The notes beneath the pieces are model-generated. The model was not told where the DNA came from and made no database searches. It was given only the letters and a program-made list of their open reading frames with translations. This document shows, piece by piece, positions 24,374-36,155 of a stretch of DNA of 64,000 nucleotides. Within the stretch, counting starts at the first letter, position 1. Each line of letters starts with the position of its first letter. The translations under genes were made by a program, and so were the position numbers. The stretch spans positions 1,039,501-1,103,500 of the forward strand of contig JAQFVV010012574.1 in NCBI GenBank assembly GCA_028023455.1, in the 5' to 3' direction. The DNA comes from Epiperipatus broadwayi (taxonomy: Eukaryota > Onychophora > Udeonychophora > Euonychophora > Peripatidae).

Positions 24374-24999
24374 CAATGGTGTGCAACTTTTTTACACTTG
24401 CAATTCACAAACCCAGATTGAAATTTTACATGACTCATTATATGTTATTACCATTCTATTATAAGGATGTAAGGATAGTAATAATAAAGTCATTTTACTA
24501 CATACAAATGTATATTTTTATATTATATTTCAGTACATATGATTTGTTATAAGATTTTTGAAAAAAATGCATATTAACAAAAAATATATAATAATACTTG
24601 GTTTTTAGTAGATCTGCAATTACAACTATTTATCCTGTTTTAAAAAATGTGTACATTCAAGAATATAGTGTCATATATTAATGTTAAAAGAATATTAACA
24701 TGCAGAATAAAACTCTGAGATTGGACAAGAGAAATGAGAGCAATATAAATGAAATGTCATTATGATCTGCTGTTTGTATGAAGCAGACTGAAATATAAAG
24801 AAGGAAGTGTGTTAACACAAAACTAGTAAGACACATAATGAATTGAGCAGTTTTCATGTATTTTTAATAGTATTTAGATTTTTGTTTTTCCAATTAAAAA
24901 TTTATTATCCAACACGAGAACTTCTCCAACTTTTTATGATCTCCAACAATTTTTCTGTGACCCTTTGAAGAGTTGCAACCCATAGATTGTGCACTGCTG
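24374..24999. mobile_element. hAT-like MITE with 8-bp target duplication
   Basis: The left end is CAATGGTGTGCAACTTTT. The right end, reverse-complemented, is CAGCAGTGCACAATCTAT. These are imperfect terminal repeats of the CA(G)NGGTGNNCAA type seen in hAT elements. The flanks are ATCTAAAG (24,366-24,373) and ATTTAAAG (25,000-25,007): an 8-bp duplication, as hAT insertions make, with one mismatch. The 626-bp interior has no transposase. It could have been moved by an enzyme like the hAT pseudogene at 58.9 kb, but no shared termini were shown. Confidence 0.55.
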
Positions 25000-25007
25000 A
25001 TTTAAAG

Positions 25008-26984
25008 TTTGACATCAAGTCATTCAAACATGGAAATTTTTTCAGCTCTTTTTAACTCTGAGGTAAACATATAGCCAACCCAGCTAATCATTTAATAATA
25101 GTCAATAAATGAATAGATTAATATGGATTATTAATATTATTATAAAAATAAATAATATGATTGTAACATGGTGCATATGTATAGTATGTACCAGTAAAAA
25201 GATGACTAATTCTCTCTCCAAACTGCCTGCAGTGTTATCTCTGTTTTGTAGTAAATGAGTTAATTATTTTCCACAAAAATTTTAAGGTAGAATGAGTGGA
25301 TCATAAGTTACAACATGAAATATCTGGGTGTTTTAAAGCTTCATCAATTACTTTCAATATTTCTCTATCGTTACAAAGTCCTGTAAAATCACTTGTGACA
25401 TATATATTCACTGCCATACATAGTTTGAATCATTTTAAATATTTTAGTAACAGTTTTGCTCAATTTAAAGCAAAATTTAATATTAGCACATCGTTTTATG
25501 GTGGGTTAAAATAGAAACACGTTGTCACATTTCAGGTGGTAATTTATGATACTGCATTTTAGCACCTTAAAATTTTTGTGGTGAATAGTTAGTTAAACTA
25601 TGTCAGTACAGAAAGCTTGGATAGAGAACTAGTCACCTTTTACTTTTTTACTGGAACGCATTGTCTACCTTTGCCACTGATGAGAAGAGGGTGTCTTAAC
25701 CCAATAGGTGCTTATTTTTTATTTTATTAGTGCATTAATTATAAAAGAAAAAGCAGAGATAATAATTTTTAAAGAAAATTAACGTTAATATGTAAAAAAA
25801 AAAATATTTTTTTTTTTTTTTTAAGCTCTACTTTATTATACCTTTTTTTTTTCATATTTTTTGGACATCCTTTTCTTCACTTATGAACAAATCATAGTCA
25901 GTCCACTCGAGTGTAATTTTTATTGAATATCCCCAGTATTTTTTTTTCCCTTCCAGTTGTTCCAAATGTCTAATACATATAATGAGATTTTTTTTTATAA
26001 AAAAAAAAAAAATAAATGTTCTTAGCTTGAGAGCTTTAAATAAACTAAAAATGGAATTGGCGGAGAAAGTTTAAATCAATATTGTGATGCCGGCGATATT
26101 TGCACAAATGGCTGAAAATTTGGAAACTCTAAGGTCAATCAGCGAATACATTACTAATATTTAAACAACTTTTTTTTCTCTTCATGTACTATGTAATGGT
26201 TAAAAAGCCTATTTGGTCCCACTTTAATTGAAAAGCCATTAGCTCGAGAATTGATTTGATAATATCTTACATGTATACAATATTTGTAATTTCGTTTTCT
26301 TTTTTTATTTTATTATTTTAAATTTACTTCTCTGTTCTTTTTATTTGATTTATTTAGATTATAAGAATATGAATTAGCATGAGAAAATAACTTTTTTGAA
26401 AACAGAAAGTCGTTCAAAAATAGAAAATAATATATATCGTACAATATAAGAAGATAGTATAAATAGCAAATCTAACATTTATATAGATTTGATTGCTAAA
26501 TAATATATCAAAAAATTGCGTTTAAAAAAAATAAAAGTTTAAAAGAATTAAAACGATTATTTATTGATAAAACATTCCGATAACTTCTCTAACATTTCTA
26601 ATTATTTTTAACTCCATAAACACTTTTTTTTTTTTAAGAATATAAAATAATAATGATAATATTATTTTTTCGATTTTTTTATTTTGAACAGTGTGAGAAA
26701 AAAACATTTACGTTTGTTAAGTTTAAGTATAATAAATAGTAATTTACTATTGATAACTATTGTTACATTTCCATTTACCATTGTCAAACTTCCTCCACTC
26801 ATAACTTTGACGTCATCCATTTCAGATAAAATATCTTTATTTAAGTGAATTTAAAAAAAATGGGAAAGTATGGAGGTGTTTATTATATCTATATTGATAA
26901 CTACTGGATATATAATAAAGATATATATATATATAAGAGATTAATACATTGTAAGGCTTAAACCTGCATTTATATATGTAATAT
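25008..26984. other. AT-rich stretch, no gene recognised
   Basis: Long A and T homopolymers lie around 25,795-25,822 and 25,990-26,012. A short, less A/T-biased block at 26,050-26,163 reads MELAEKV, then a stop, then INIVMPAIFAQMAENLETLR before ending in TAA. It might be a gene scrap but matches nothing I know. Confidence 0.35.
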
Positions 26985-27249
26985 ATGCAAGATTCGAACT
27001 CAGACTTTCACACGACCCACTACTTTCAGTGCCACCTCATATTGCTGACCCATCTGATCACACACATGTTCTCAGACTTTCACACGACCCACTCACTACT
27101 CTCAGTGCCACCTCATATTGCTGACCCACCTGATCACACACATGTTGTGATTATTTATCTTTTCAACATGTGTGTGATCAGGTGGGTCAGCAATATGAGG
27201 TGGCACTGAGAGTAGTGGGTCATGTGAAAGTCTGAGTTCGAATCCCGCA
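26985..27249. repeat. Direct plus inverted repeat with tRNA-like B box
   Basis: A segment of about 75 bp (CTTTCACACGACCCACT ... CACACACATGTT) occurs twice in direct orientation (about 27,003-27,070 and 27,075-27,145), then once inverted (27,160-27,240). The inverted part reads, on the plus strand, TGGCACTGAGAGTAGTGGG followed by GAGTTCGAATCCCGC (27,234-27,248), an A-box-like and a good B-box sequence. It looks like the internal promoter of a small Pol III-type retroelement, and it leads into the hammerhead-like motif at 27,276. Confidence 0.65.
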
Positions 27250-27275
27250 TATATTACATATAAAAGATTGTGATT

Positions 27276-27320
27276 TGACCAACTAATGAGTGCTAGTTCA
27301 GCAAGAAATGCATCTTGGGA
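27276..27320 (+). ncRNA. Hammerhead, one core substitution
   Basis: Stem I CCAA (27,279-27,282) pairs with TTGG (27,315-27,318). The core CTAATGA carries G5 to A. Stem II is TGC/GCA with loop TAGTTCA. GAAA starts near 27,306, stem III is the palindrome ATGCAT, and C gives an AUC cleavage triplet. G5 is catalytic-core, so this copy is probably inactive. It is clearly homologous to the 63.5-kb ribozyme (same stem I, same GTGC-TxGTTCx stem-loop II). Confidence 0.6.
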
Positions 27321-27410
27321 CCCATTTGTTATTTAAGGTACTGTATTTTTGTTCTGCAATATTTGACTACACATATAATGTATATACTGAACTTTAGATA
27401 TAATTAGAGG

Positions 27411-27752
27411 GAATTTGAACACTAACTTTCAAGCTCCTTTTAGCTATCCACTCCATTTTATATAATCGATACCCATGGCCACATACATATAAAAAGATAA
27501 ATGATCTCCAATATATGAATCTTGCACTGAACCAGCACTCATCAGTTGGTCCAGATCATCATCCCCACACTACATATGTAATCAGTGCTCAGTTTATATT
27601 AAGATAGCAAATATTTAAATCTGGACCAACTGATGAGTGCTGGTTCAGTGCAAAATACATATATTGAAGATCATTTATTTTTTTCACTTTTATGTTGTCA
27701 TGTGTATTGGTTATAGTTGAAGGAAGCTTGAAAGTCTGCATTCAAATCTCTT
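27411..27752. repeat. Hammerhead-family palindrome
   Basis: Inverted arms of about 150 bp surround a central region. The outer ends are GAATTTGAACACTAACTTTC on the left and its diverged complement at 27,735-27,752. Each arm holds a hammerhead relic facing outward. Minus: CCAA-CTGATGA-GTGC then a disturbed stem II, around 27,509-27,554. Plus: CCAA-CTGATGA-GTGC-TGGTTCA-GTGC-AAAA, around 27,625-27,667. Stem II no longer pairs and GAAA is AAAA, so both are dead. Confidence 0.65.
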
Positions 27753-28149
27753 CTTATTAATGGTATCTTTATTCATATATTTCAAATATGTGAGGTGAAA
27801 TGAAGGTTATTAACTGCATCTACATAATAAATTATGTAATAATTATTATAAATGCTCCCCTTCTCTTCCTTTTTATCATTACAAAAATGCACATATACTG
27901 CAACTCAGATAACTAGTACAAAAAAGGCTGAAAATAACCAGAAAAGTTTCAACTGAGATAAGAGAATGCATAAAGAAAAGAAGGAATATGAAAATATTTT
28001 TAAAAAGTTTCTTTAAGAATTGTACATAATTGAGTTATATAAAATAATACAAAAGATAGTTAATAATGATATTTAAAAAATAATTTTGAATTCGATGAAA
28101 AAGTTATATAAAAGAAAAAAGTTTTAAAAATATAAATCAACATCTTGGT
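27753..28149. other. AT-rich spacer before RTE copy 2
   Basis: No distinct feature was seen. The first recognisable RTE-like codons appear near 28,200. Confidence 0.4.
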
Positions 28150-29520
28150 ATCTGAAGAAGACAAAGTGAGACCATTACTAAAAAAAAAAAAAAAGGATGA
28201 TATCAAAAAATGTGTGAAAGAATTTTGCAAAAAACAAAAAAAGAAAATAACAACCATGATTACTACATCTTTTGAATTGTCAACCATTTAAAATGAAGAG
28301 GTGAGATGTGTAATCAAACATGTGAAGGAGAGAAAAGCTCCAAAAATGATGGAATTATTATTGCTCTCTTAAATAGAAAAATTGTTGACTCATTATGAAA
28401 GATGATAAACAAGAGACTAAAGATTCATCAATCTTTTATCATTTTTATATAAAATGTTTGCCAAGATAATTACAACTCATCTGCAGCAAACTCTGAATTC
28501 AAACCAACTAAAGACAAATACTGGATTTTGAAATTGTTTTAACCAAATATATCATACTGAATTATGAGAGAAATTACAGTAAAGACTAATGAATATGAGT
28601 TATTGTGGCTATATACATTATGAAACTTCATTTGATTCTGTAAATATGCTCACAGTGATTAAAACTTTGAATAATCAAATTATAGTCCACGATATCATCA
28701 TATTCTGAAGAATATTTATCATAAATGTAGAAACGATGATTATATTACATGATGATATTAAGAAGATTAACATTGATAAGCTATATAATAGGTCAATTCC
28801 ATAATCTCCAAAACATTATACAACAGATTTACAAGAAGTAATGAAAATCAAAGAGAGCAAAAATAAATGGATGTTATTTAAGTCATCTAGATTTTACAAT
28901 GTGACTGTTTTTGCAAATAAGGCTTCAGAGCTTTAGAAAGTGTTGCAAAAGCTATCGGCTGAAAATGAGAAAGTAGAATCAAAAATAAATGTGTAAAGTT
29001 AAAATAATGTTCAACTAAATTCTTAGAAAAAGATAATATAGATGGATACATACTGAACAAAATTAATCATAAAATTAAACTTAGATGGAATGCTTTTAAT
29101 AGAAATAATTTAATATTATCACAAATATATCTTTGTATTTGAAACAAATGTGTTTTATGATTCTTACTTATGGTTCTGAAACTTATCAGAAGAGAAATCA
29201 GGAACTTCAGACTATTTAATGAAGTATGGAGAGTTGTATGCTGGGAATAACAAAAAGGAATCCAAAGTCAAATACGTGAGTGTGGCAATAAACAGATATC
29301 AATGGCATCACTGGAAAAATTAAAAGATTGAAATTTAGATGAGCTGAATATATAGAAAAAGAGTTACAATAGCTAAAAGATTAAGATCTTGAACTAGATC
29401 TCAAGAGATAATATCTAGAAAGTTACTAAATGTTAAATTAATAGATAAAATAAGAAAGTTTGTTGGTATGAAGTGGAGAAGAAAAGTTATAGATCAAAGA
29501 AATTGATAAACTAGGAAAAA
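28150..29520 (+). pseudogene. RTE-type reverse transcriptase, copy 2, heavily decayed
   Basis: Plus-strand frames broken by many stops still align with copy 1 in order: FVKEFCKKQKKK / TSFELSTI / NEEVRCVIKHVKERKAPK (28,205-28,345), a motif A-like stretch after 28,600 (HYETSFDSVNMLT), SHLDFTM and FANKASEL near 28,880-28,930, YGSETYQKRNQELQT near 29,170-29,215, then MESCMLGITKRNPKS and GKIKRLKFRWAEYI (29,225-29,355). The tail RxWCxYMKWRRKV-like sequence continues to about 29,510. The damage is much worse than in copy 1, so it is an older insertion. Confidence 0.75.
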
Positions 29521-30209
29521 CTATTCTATATTGGAGTAATAGTGATTGAAAATAATAGTCACATTAAAGGAATTCCCACAAAAGCAACAGCTTATATAGA
29601 TGTTTTCCATCTTTCTATTTAACAAAACACATTTTCAGAAATCATAAATATAAAAAAAAATAATAATAATGAAATGGCTCTATTATTCAGAAGTTCATAA
29701 GAAGTTGGAATTGATCTAAGAAATTTGCAATCCAGAGTTTGACATTCTACAGCAACATTCAAATATGCAGAGCTCAGAAAAATCTATAAGTAAATATTAT
29801 AAACTTATAATATTATCAAAAATGTTCTTTAATTTTTACATAACATCTACTTCTCCAACAAGTCTGCACTCAAATTTGTCTTATTTAAAAAAAATACTTA
29901 TTAACTTATCTATTTAATTGTTTACCAAGTATCATTTAAAATTCAAATAAAGTGAAGAGATGATTGTTAATATAAGAAATTTTAAAAAATAATCTGACTT
30001 TTTGATAATACTGCTTTTACAAAAATAAATTCCAATTTTTTATGGCTTGTTTAAAATTTTAAAAGAATTATGTTGCTCTTAAAAGTACAAAATTTAAGTA
30101 AAGAAAAAAGAAAACTTCTTGTGTTTTGCTTTATTAGTTCTGCTTAGATGCAGAATCACTTCTTTTTCTTACCTCCCTTCCCCCAACCATACAACAACTC
30201 TAATTAATT
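29521..30209. other. AT-rich non-coding stretch
   Basis: No feature was recognised. Confidence 0.4.
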
Positions 30210-30457
30210 CATATTAGTACTAGCACAGTCCTTCTATCTTATTCTGGGCCTACATCTTTTCCTCTTAATGGATAGTTTTATAACTCAGCTCCTTCATATT
30301 AGTATTAGCACAGTCTTTCTATCTTATTCTGGGCCTACATCTTTTTCTCTTAATGGATAGTTTTATAACTCAGCTTCTTCATATTAGTACTAGCACAGTC
30401 CTTCTATCTTATTCTGGGCCTACATCTTTTTCTCTTAATGGATAGTTTTATAACTCA
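30210..30457. repeat. Tandem repeat, three copies of 85 bp
   Basis: The unit beginning CATATTAGTACTAGCACAGT starts at 30,210, 30,295 and 30,380, with only a few substitutions. The unit is pyrimidine-rich (CTTCTATCTTATTCTGGGCC) and does not resemble the other repeats in the window. Confidence 0.85.
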
Positions 30458-31511
30458 CAATCGTACTTAGATCCATATGAACTCCAAAATAAAGTTTAAA
30501 AAAAGCAGTGATAATTAAAAAAAACTACTTTATATAAATATTGTTTATAACAATTACAAAATAAAATAAAAATGTTTTTTTTATAAAAGACATTAATATA
30601 ATTAATAAAAATGGTATTAAATCTTCATACACATTTTATAGCACTTTTCCAAGTTACTCATTGTGTTTAAAGTTTCATTCTCAACAATGATTGACAATTC
30701 ATCAATGTAACAACATTATTTTTATTTAAACCCTATTACTATGTACAATTCGATGTAAATCTTCAATACTGAAATGAACAGAATCATTAAATACATCCTT
30801 TTTTAACAACTTAAGACTAATAATATACAAGACATAGCTATATGAAACTTTTTTCCTCAAAAAACCTTGTGCACAAATTGATATATAATATGTAATAATT
30901 TATAGGTGCTGTAAATATATATCATACTAAAACTTTTATTAAATCTTCATACACTCTTTACAACACTTTTCAAACATTCAAATGTACTTAAGTTTGGAAA
31001 ATGCTTTAGTGAGTACTAAATATTTAATATTAATTCTAATAATACTTATTTAAAGCACTTGTGACTTATTTATTTAAAGGACATTAATAAATAAATCCAA
31101 ACTACTTTATTTGGAAAATATTTTTTTTAAAAAATGGACATACTTTTGAAAAACATAAGACCTGTGTGAAAAGTGTGTTATATTTTAAAATTTATAAATA
31201 ATGTCTTGTATTATCAAAATTTTATGGCAGAGCTTTAAAATTTTAAAATAATGTTTTATTTAAAATTTGTGCTCTAATAATGACTACTACTGATTAGTAG
31301 CAATCTCTTTAACATTCATAAGTCCATGGTTATACTTTCTTTTCTATGAAGTTACATAAATGCTTTTAATTTCCATGCAACAGAAGGACATTATGAAATA
31401 TTCAAAAATTCTGTTATTTTACTCAATGCCATAGAATATAAAATAAAAATTTTTTAATTATGTGTATTCCTAAATATTTGTGATGATGGTGTTCTAGTTG
31501 TATTTTTACAT
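30458..31511. other. AT-rich non-coding stretch
   Basis: No feature was recognised. Confidence 0.4.
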
Positions 31512-31612
31512 TGGACTATTTTCATCATCTAATTAATATATGTATTGAATGTCTTTTGAAAAATTTAACTTTATTTAAATATTCCAAATACATTCAACTG
31601 TTAATAATAGCA

Positions 31613-32103
31613 CTGTACCCATACATTCTAAAAATAGCAGACAAATTAAGGAAAATCTGCAATCTATATAACATCAAAACAGATTTCCAGAGCCATACCA
31701 CACTATGAGAAATTCTAACATCTACAAAGCTTAAACTTGAAATGATGAAAAGAAAAAAAGTGCATCTATGAAATACCATGTGAATGTGAAAGAACATATA
31801 TTGGTGAGACCAATTGTCCCATTGAGGGATGCTTGCAAGAATACAAACTGATGAGAAGAGAGAAAACAAATGTGACTGAGGTAGCAAAACATGTATGTGT
31901 CAATGAACATATGTTCAATTGGGAAAACAAAAATATTGGATAGAGAAGAAAAGGTACATATAAGAAAATTTAAACAAGCTGTTCACATGACAATGTCAAA
32001 AAATCCCATAAGCCAATCCAGTGTGACTATACATAATATGTGGAAACCACTAATCAACTTTGTTCTTAAGGAAAAAATGGAGAAATTAGGAGGAATCTCA
32101 TAG
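31613..32103 (+). pseudogene. PLE linker and GIY-YIG endonuclease, frameshifted
   Basis: The frame opens with LYPYILKIADKLRKICNLYN and IKTDFQSHTTL, the conserved PLE linker. After a frame change near 31,710 it reads CIYEIPCECERTYIGET, a textbook PLE GIY-YIG start, then CLQEYKLMRR and VAKHVCVNEHMFNWENKNIG. A second frame change near 31,935 leads to DREEKVHIRKFKQAVHM, where a Q stands where the catalytic E of (K/R)EAxxI is expected. It closes with VTIHNMWKPLINFVLKEK and a TAG at 32,101-32,103. Two frameshifts make it non-functional. No RT palm is present. Confidence 0.8.
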
Positions 32104-32185
32104 GATGGCTCAGTTGGTTAAAGCATTACCTTAAAATTTAAAACTCAAAAATCTAAAACCCCAGATTCAAATCTCATGCTAGTAC
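32104..32185 (+). other. tRNA-like module after PLE-D coding end
   Basis: It begins immediately after the PLE stop codon. GATGGCTCAGTTGGTTAAAG contains an A-box-like TGGCTCAGTTGGT, and CCAGATTCAAATCTCAT (about 32,161-32,177) is B-box-like. It does not fold into a full tRNA cloverleaf by eye. It is either a SINE that inserted here or a built-in Pol III-type promoter of this PLE or retrozyme family. Confidence 0.5.
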
Positions 32186-32206
32186 TGTCACTGGTCAGGC
32201 CAGCAA

Positions 32207-32249
32207 CACCTGAAGAAGTGGGGAGACTAATACCTCTCAAAACATTGTG
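32207..32249 (+). ncRNA. Decayed hammerhead in PLE-D 3' region
   Basis: CAC (32,207-32,209) pairs with GTG (32,247-32,249). CTGAAGA fits CUGANGA. Stem II GGGAG/CTCTC has loop ACTAATAC. GAAA has become AAAA (32,239-32,242). Stem III ACAT is followed by T, so the cleavage triplet would be AUU. The loss of G12 argues against activity. The short stem I lowers confidence that this was ever a hammerhead. Confidence 0.4.
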
Positions 32250-32375
32250 CATATACTAATCTGTTGATGTGCTATTACTAATAGTTAAATGTATTTGGAA
32301 TATTTAAATAAAGTTAAATTTTTCTAAAGACATTCAATACATATATTAATTAAAGGATGGAAATAGTCCAATTTA

Positions 32376-33437
32376 AAAATACAGTCTTTTAATTATGTTA
32401 TAGTTATTGAATAAAAAAGACAAATACTTATATATAATGTTATTTCAAGTTTCTTTAACTAAAAAAATATAATCGATCAAAATCATAATATCAACTATTT
32501 TGTTATGAAGTAGCCTTTCAGAAATAAAAATATTAACACTATTTTAAAATTTTTTACAGTCTTTAAAAGAGTATTGTGTAATAAAATTTAAAAATAAAAA
32601 AATTAAAGTTCTATATACAGGAATTCCTCTATATTTTTGCTCACTAAACATAAAACTATGTCTTCATATTGTATATGGTTTTGAACCAGTTGTTGATTTG
32701 TGTGTATGTATGTATCTGTGTATAAAATTAAAGGTCATGTTTCTATCTTACATTTATGAAATTTGTTATTGGTAAGTAATTACATATTTGTAATAATGCT
32801 ATATTTACATTTTATTTGTAAGTGAAATAAAATTTTAATTTTTTAAAAAATTAGCCATTTTAAATGTTTTTTACTATTTAGTTTATAAATGGATATACAA
32901 AAAAAAGAATAAAATAAAATGAATTTATATACAAGACCACATTATATCAAAATTAGTTTTTAAAAAACAAATTATTAAAAAAAACAATTTGAAAATAAAA
33001 CCAGACAATTATTACCAGTGGGTTTGAGACAGGAATGATGATAATTAAAACAATTATTAATATAAATGATTCTTTAATCAATTTTGAGATAAAAAAATTC
33101 TAAATTAGTGACATTTGGAAATCATTCCATTTATTTATTTATGTCCATTAATAAAAAAGTAGGTTGAAGTTTTTTGCTTCATCTGATTAAATACAAATCT
33201 AAATGGTACCATGGGAGTGAATGGTTGAATTCAAATTGTAATTGATTATCTTCCTTGTTACTTAATATGCAATATCTTTTCCAAATACAGAAATTTTACT
33301 TTTTTTTTAACTTTTTATATTTACAATTCATTGGGATAAAGATATTTCTATCTTATTTAAATAATTCTCAGCTGCATAATGTTATAAAATATTTGATATT
33401 ATTATTGTTTTTTCGTGTTTGTCACTCTCTTGTGACT
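32376..33437. other. AT-rich non-coding stretch
   Basis: No feature was recognised. Confidence 0.4.
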
Positions 33438-36155
33438 ACTGAAGCAGTCAGATCTGAGTTTGATCCTAGCTTCATGACATCTAGCCATAAGCCCACTTCA
33501 AACCTAGTATTAACCTTAAATTTCCGAAGCAATGGGGCTTTATACGTTCAATCCACACTAATTTTTATAAAGAAAAACATTTTATAAATGTGTATTAAAA
33601 TTAATTCGTTTCAGGTTTAAATTGATCAATTCTATTAATAAATTCATGATAGAATTATTCATGAATTTATATATATTATAACTGTGTGGATTGTGCGTAT
33701 ATATTTGTAAATATTTAAATATATATAATTGTTCAAACGTTTCATTGCGTCAGGAATGTTTGATGTTATTTTTAAATAATTTGGTAAAGTTTTATTGATT
33801 AAAAGCTACATTCTTTCGATAAGCTTTCAGATTTTCTCTTTCCAAAAACAATAGGTAAAATTTTATTAATTAGAAAAAAAGATAAGTATTTAAAATGTAA
33901 AGATTTCCTAATTAAAATCATTTTCTGATTTTAAGAATTCATTTTCTAATTAGAAATGAATTCAAGTTAACGAGTTTGAAAGCCTTATTGAAGGAATGTA
34001 TCTAAAAACAACTAGTAAATTTTGTAACATTGATAATGAAAGAAGCACTAGCCTGAAGGCATGAGAGGACAGTATATATAGCTCTGAAAAGTTTGGAGAA
34101 AAAAAAGCCATCTTGGTTGTAGAGAAGTCCCACTATGCATTTAAAAATCATAAATTCAAATAGTGTTTCAATCATGGTGAAGGGATAAAATGTCAGGAAT
34201 CTGGCTACTATGCCTAGAGTTTCCTGACAATCTTCAATGAAGCTGCTAAATCCTTTCTCGACCAATCATGCAGCCAAAATCAAATAAAATGCTGTTCAAG
34301 TAATCAACTAAATGCGTGCCTATGTTTTATCAACCCGGACATGTAAAACTAAGGAATCAGTCCCGGAAGAAATGGGTAATATATTTCCACAATGAACCTT
34401 AAACTTTCTGGCCAGTTTCCGAACTTTACTTTACACTTCCTTTAAGAGCTCTTTTCATTCTTTAATGTAATAATCTCTGTGTAAACTTACTTTTATTTAT
34501 GCTATTTTAAATTATGTTGTAATTCTAAATCTCTAATCCTTAGATTTAATTCTCCTTTCTTACGATGGTGGTTCATTTACTATACTATATATATATATTG
34601 CGTGATTTATTAATGTCATTTATTTTTAATTATATGCCAATAATCTTTCGACTCAATGAGCTCCTTTGTCCCATTTGCTTTGTGCAAATAATATAATATT
34701 AATTCTGATAGTAATTCTTGCCCCTTAGAACTAGGTTTATACAGTTCTATTAATCATAGAGTCGAAAGAAATTATTAAATGTTTTTTATTTTTATAAATG
34801 GCTAATAACATATTAGTAGCTTCATTTCTAATCTATGCCCCAGCTATTTTTTCTCGTATTCACCAATATTTATTTATTCATGTATAATCTAAAATGTTTT
34901 TTTGCAAAAAGAGTCGATAAAGGAATCAACTAAGTATTTCAACTTTCTATTATTTTCTGTTAAGATTCAGGAGGGGCATGAGTTTTGGGGCATAATTAAT
35001 ATAATTTGATAAATGCTTTAAAATAATGTTAGTTAAAAGCTTGTTTGACTTTAATTCATTTGATCAAGACATCACATAGAGCATTTGATAATAAATTGGG
35101 TTTTATTTTTCAAACGGTGACTATCAAGTCATCATCTTCAAACATTGCTGATGTAGGGCTATCTTTCATTTTTCAGACTTGTCGGTGGTGATATTTCTGA
35201 TATTTTAATTATAGAGGAAGAAAGAACTTCCTTCCCTGCTCCTGTTATATTTAGAACACCAAAGGTTCATAGTTACGACTTGGCCTGGTTTTCCCCATGT
35301 TCCACATCTTTAAAGGGCAGTAAGACTTGTGAAATACAAGCCACCATAATACTTAAACTACCGACCAACGATTATTTTTCATGTTTACTTTGTAGCTTAT
35401 AATTCGTCAGCACCATTACCTCTGTTCCAGTAAAGCCCGTTTTGATGCTTGTAATTCGTGATGAAGTGATTTCAATTAAAGTCGAACAAATTCTCAGATA
35501 TCTCAAAGTAAATAAGTTTTCTAATAAAGATTAAAGTTATGCCCTAAATACGTATCTTGCTCTTCATGAATGGATTTGCGAATGTAAAAATAAATCTCAC
35601 ATTCTTTCATATAAAATTAAAATAACCATTTCTGTCACCATTGATACCTTTATCTGCTTTTATTTTCTTGTTGGGGGCATAGACATAATGACTTTTAAAT
35701 ATTGTGTAATACTTGTTGGTGTATAATGGGAACTACTATCTTTATAATAATTATAAACTTTGTATAAGGACTAGAATTAATCAATATAGTCATCATTTAA
35801 AATTGAAACAAAACTATTAATATTATTATTAAAATATTTTATAAACACACTTGATTTCTTAATCCTCTTATTCAATAATTATTTTAATGTTAATGCTCAC
35901 TGTCTGTGTTGGAAACCCGAACATATACATATGATTCGATTTAAAATTATCTTTAATAAATTTATTATCCGATATTAGTGTCAGTTCAAGGGTCTCTAAT
36001 CCTCACCAACCATTGAGCTAGTTTCTTGGCACATAGAACTGCCATCGATTTAGATTTCTACTAATCTGAGCTGGTGAGTTGAGTTTGAATTCAGTTTGGT
36101 TCAGCTGACTTTGGATCCGACATGCAGTTTAGGTGGTGAATGTTTTTTTCGACCG
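33438..36155. repeat. 2.7-kb repeat, copy 1
   Basis: It starts at TGAAGCAGTCAGATCTGAGT and ends at the T-run plus CGACC near 36,155. It is matched along its whole length by 40,752-44,012, at high identity by eye. Flanking sequence differs outside these limits. No terminal repeats were found, and no recognisable protein. A minus-strand frame of 87 codons at 34,002-34,265 is interrupted in copy 2 by TAG (CAG in copy 1) and is not conserved. It could be an unclassified transposon or a segmental duplication. Confidence 0.8.

Larger units (their letters stand above)
31512..32375 (+). mobile_element. Penelope-like element with inverted 3' end (PLE-D)
   Basis: Plus-strand PLE coding (31,613-32,103) and a 3' region run to about 32,375. 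The last 100 bp (32,277-32,375) reappears inverted at 31,512-31,612, right at the truncated 5' side: TTGGACTATTTTCATCATCT and TATTTAAATATTCCAAATAC on the left, their complements on the right. As in PLE-A, -B and -C, a partial inverted copy is fused to the 5' break. Confidence 0.75.

Noticed and set aside
25675-25710. CTGATGAGAAGAGGGTGTCTT as a hammerhead
   Set aside because: AAGA/TCTT could form stem II, but AACC replaces GAAA and no stem I or NUH site is found.
30210-30457. CRISPR-like array
   Set aside because: Three contiguous 85-bp units without spacers in a eukaryotic context; an ordinary tandem repeat.
31849-31870. CTGATGAGAAG inside PLE-D as a ribozyme core
   Set aside because: It lies in the GIY-YIG coding region (KLMRRE) and no stem I pairs.
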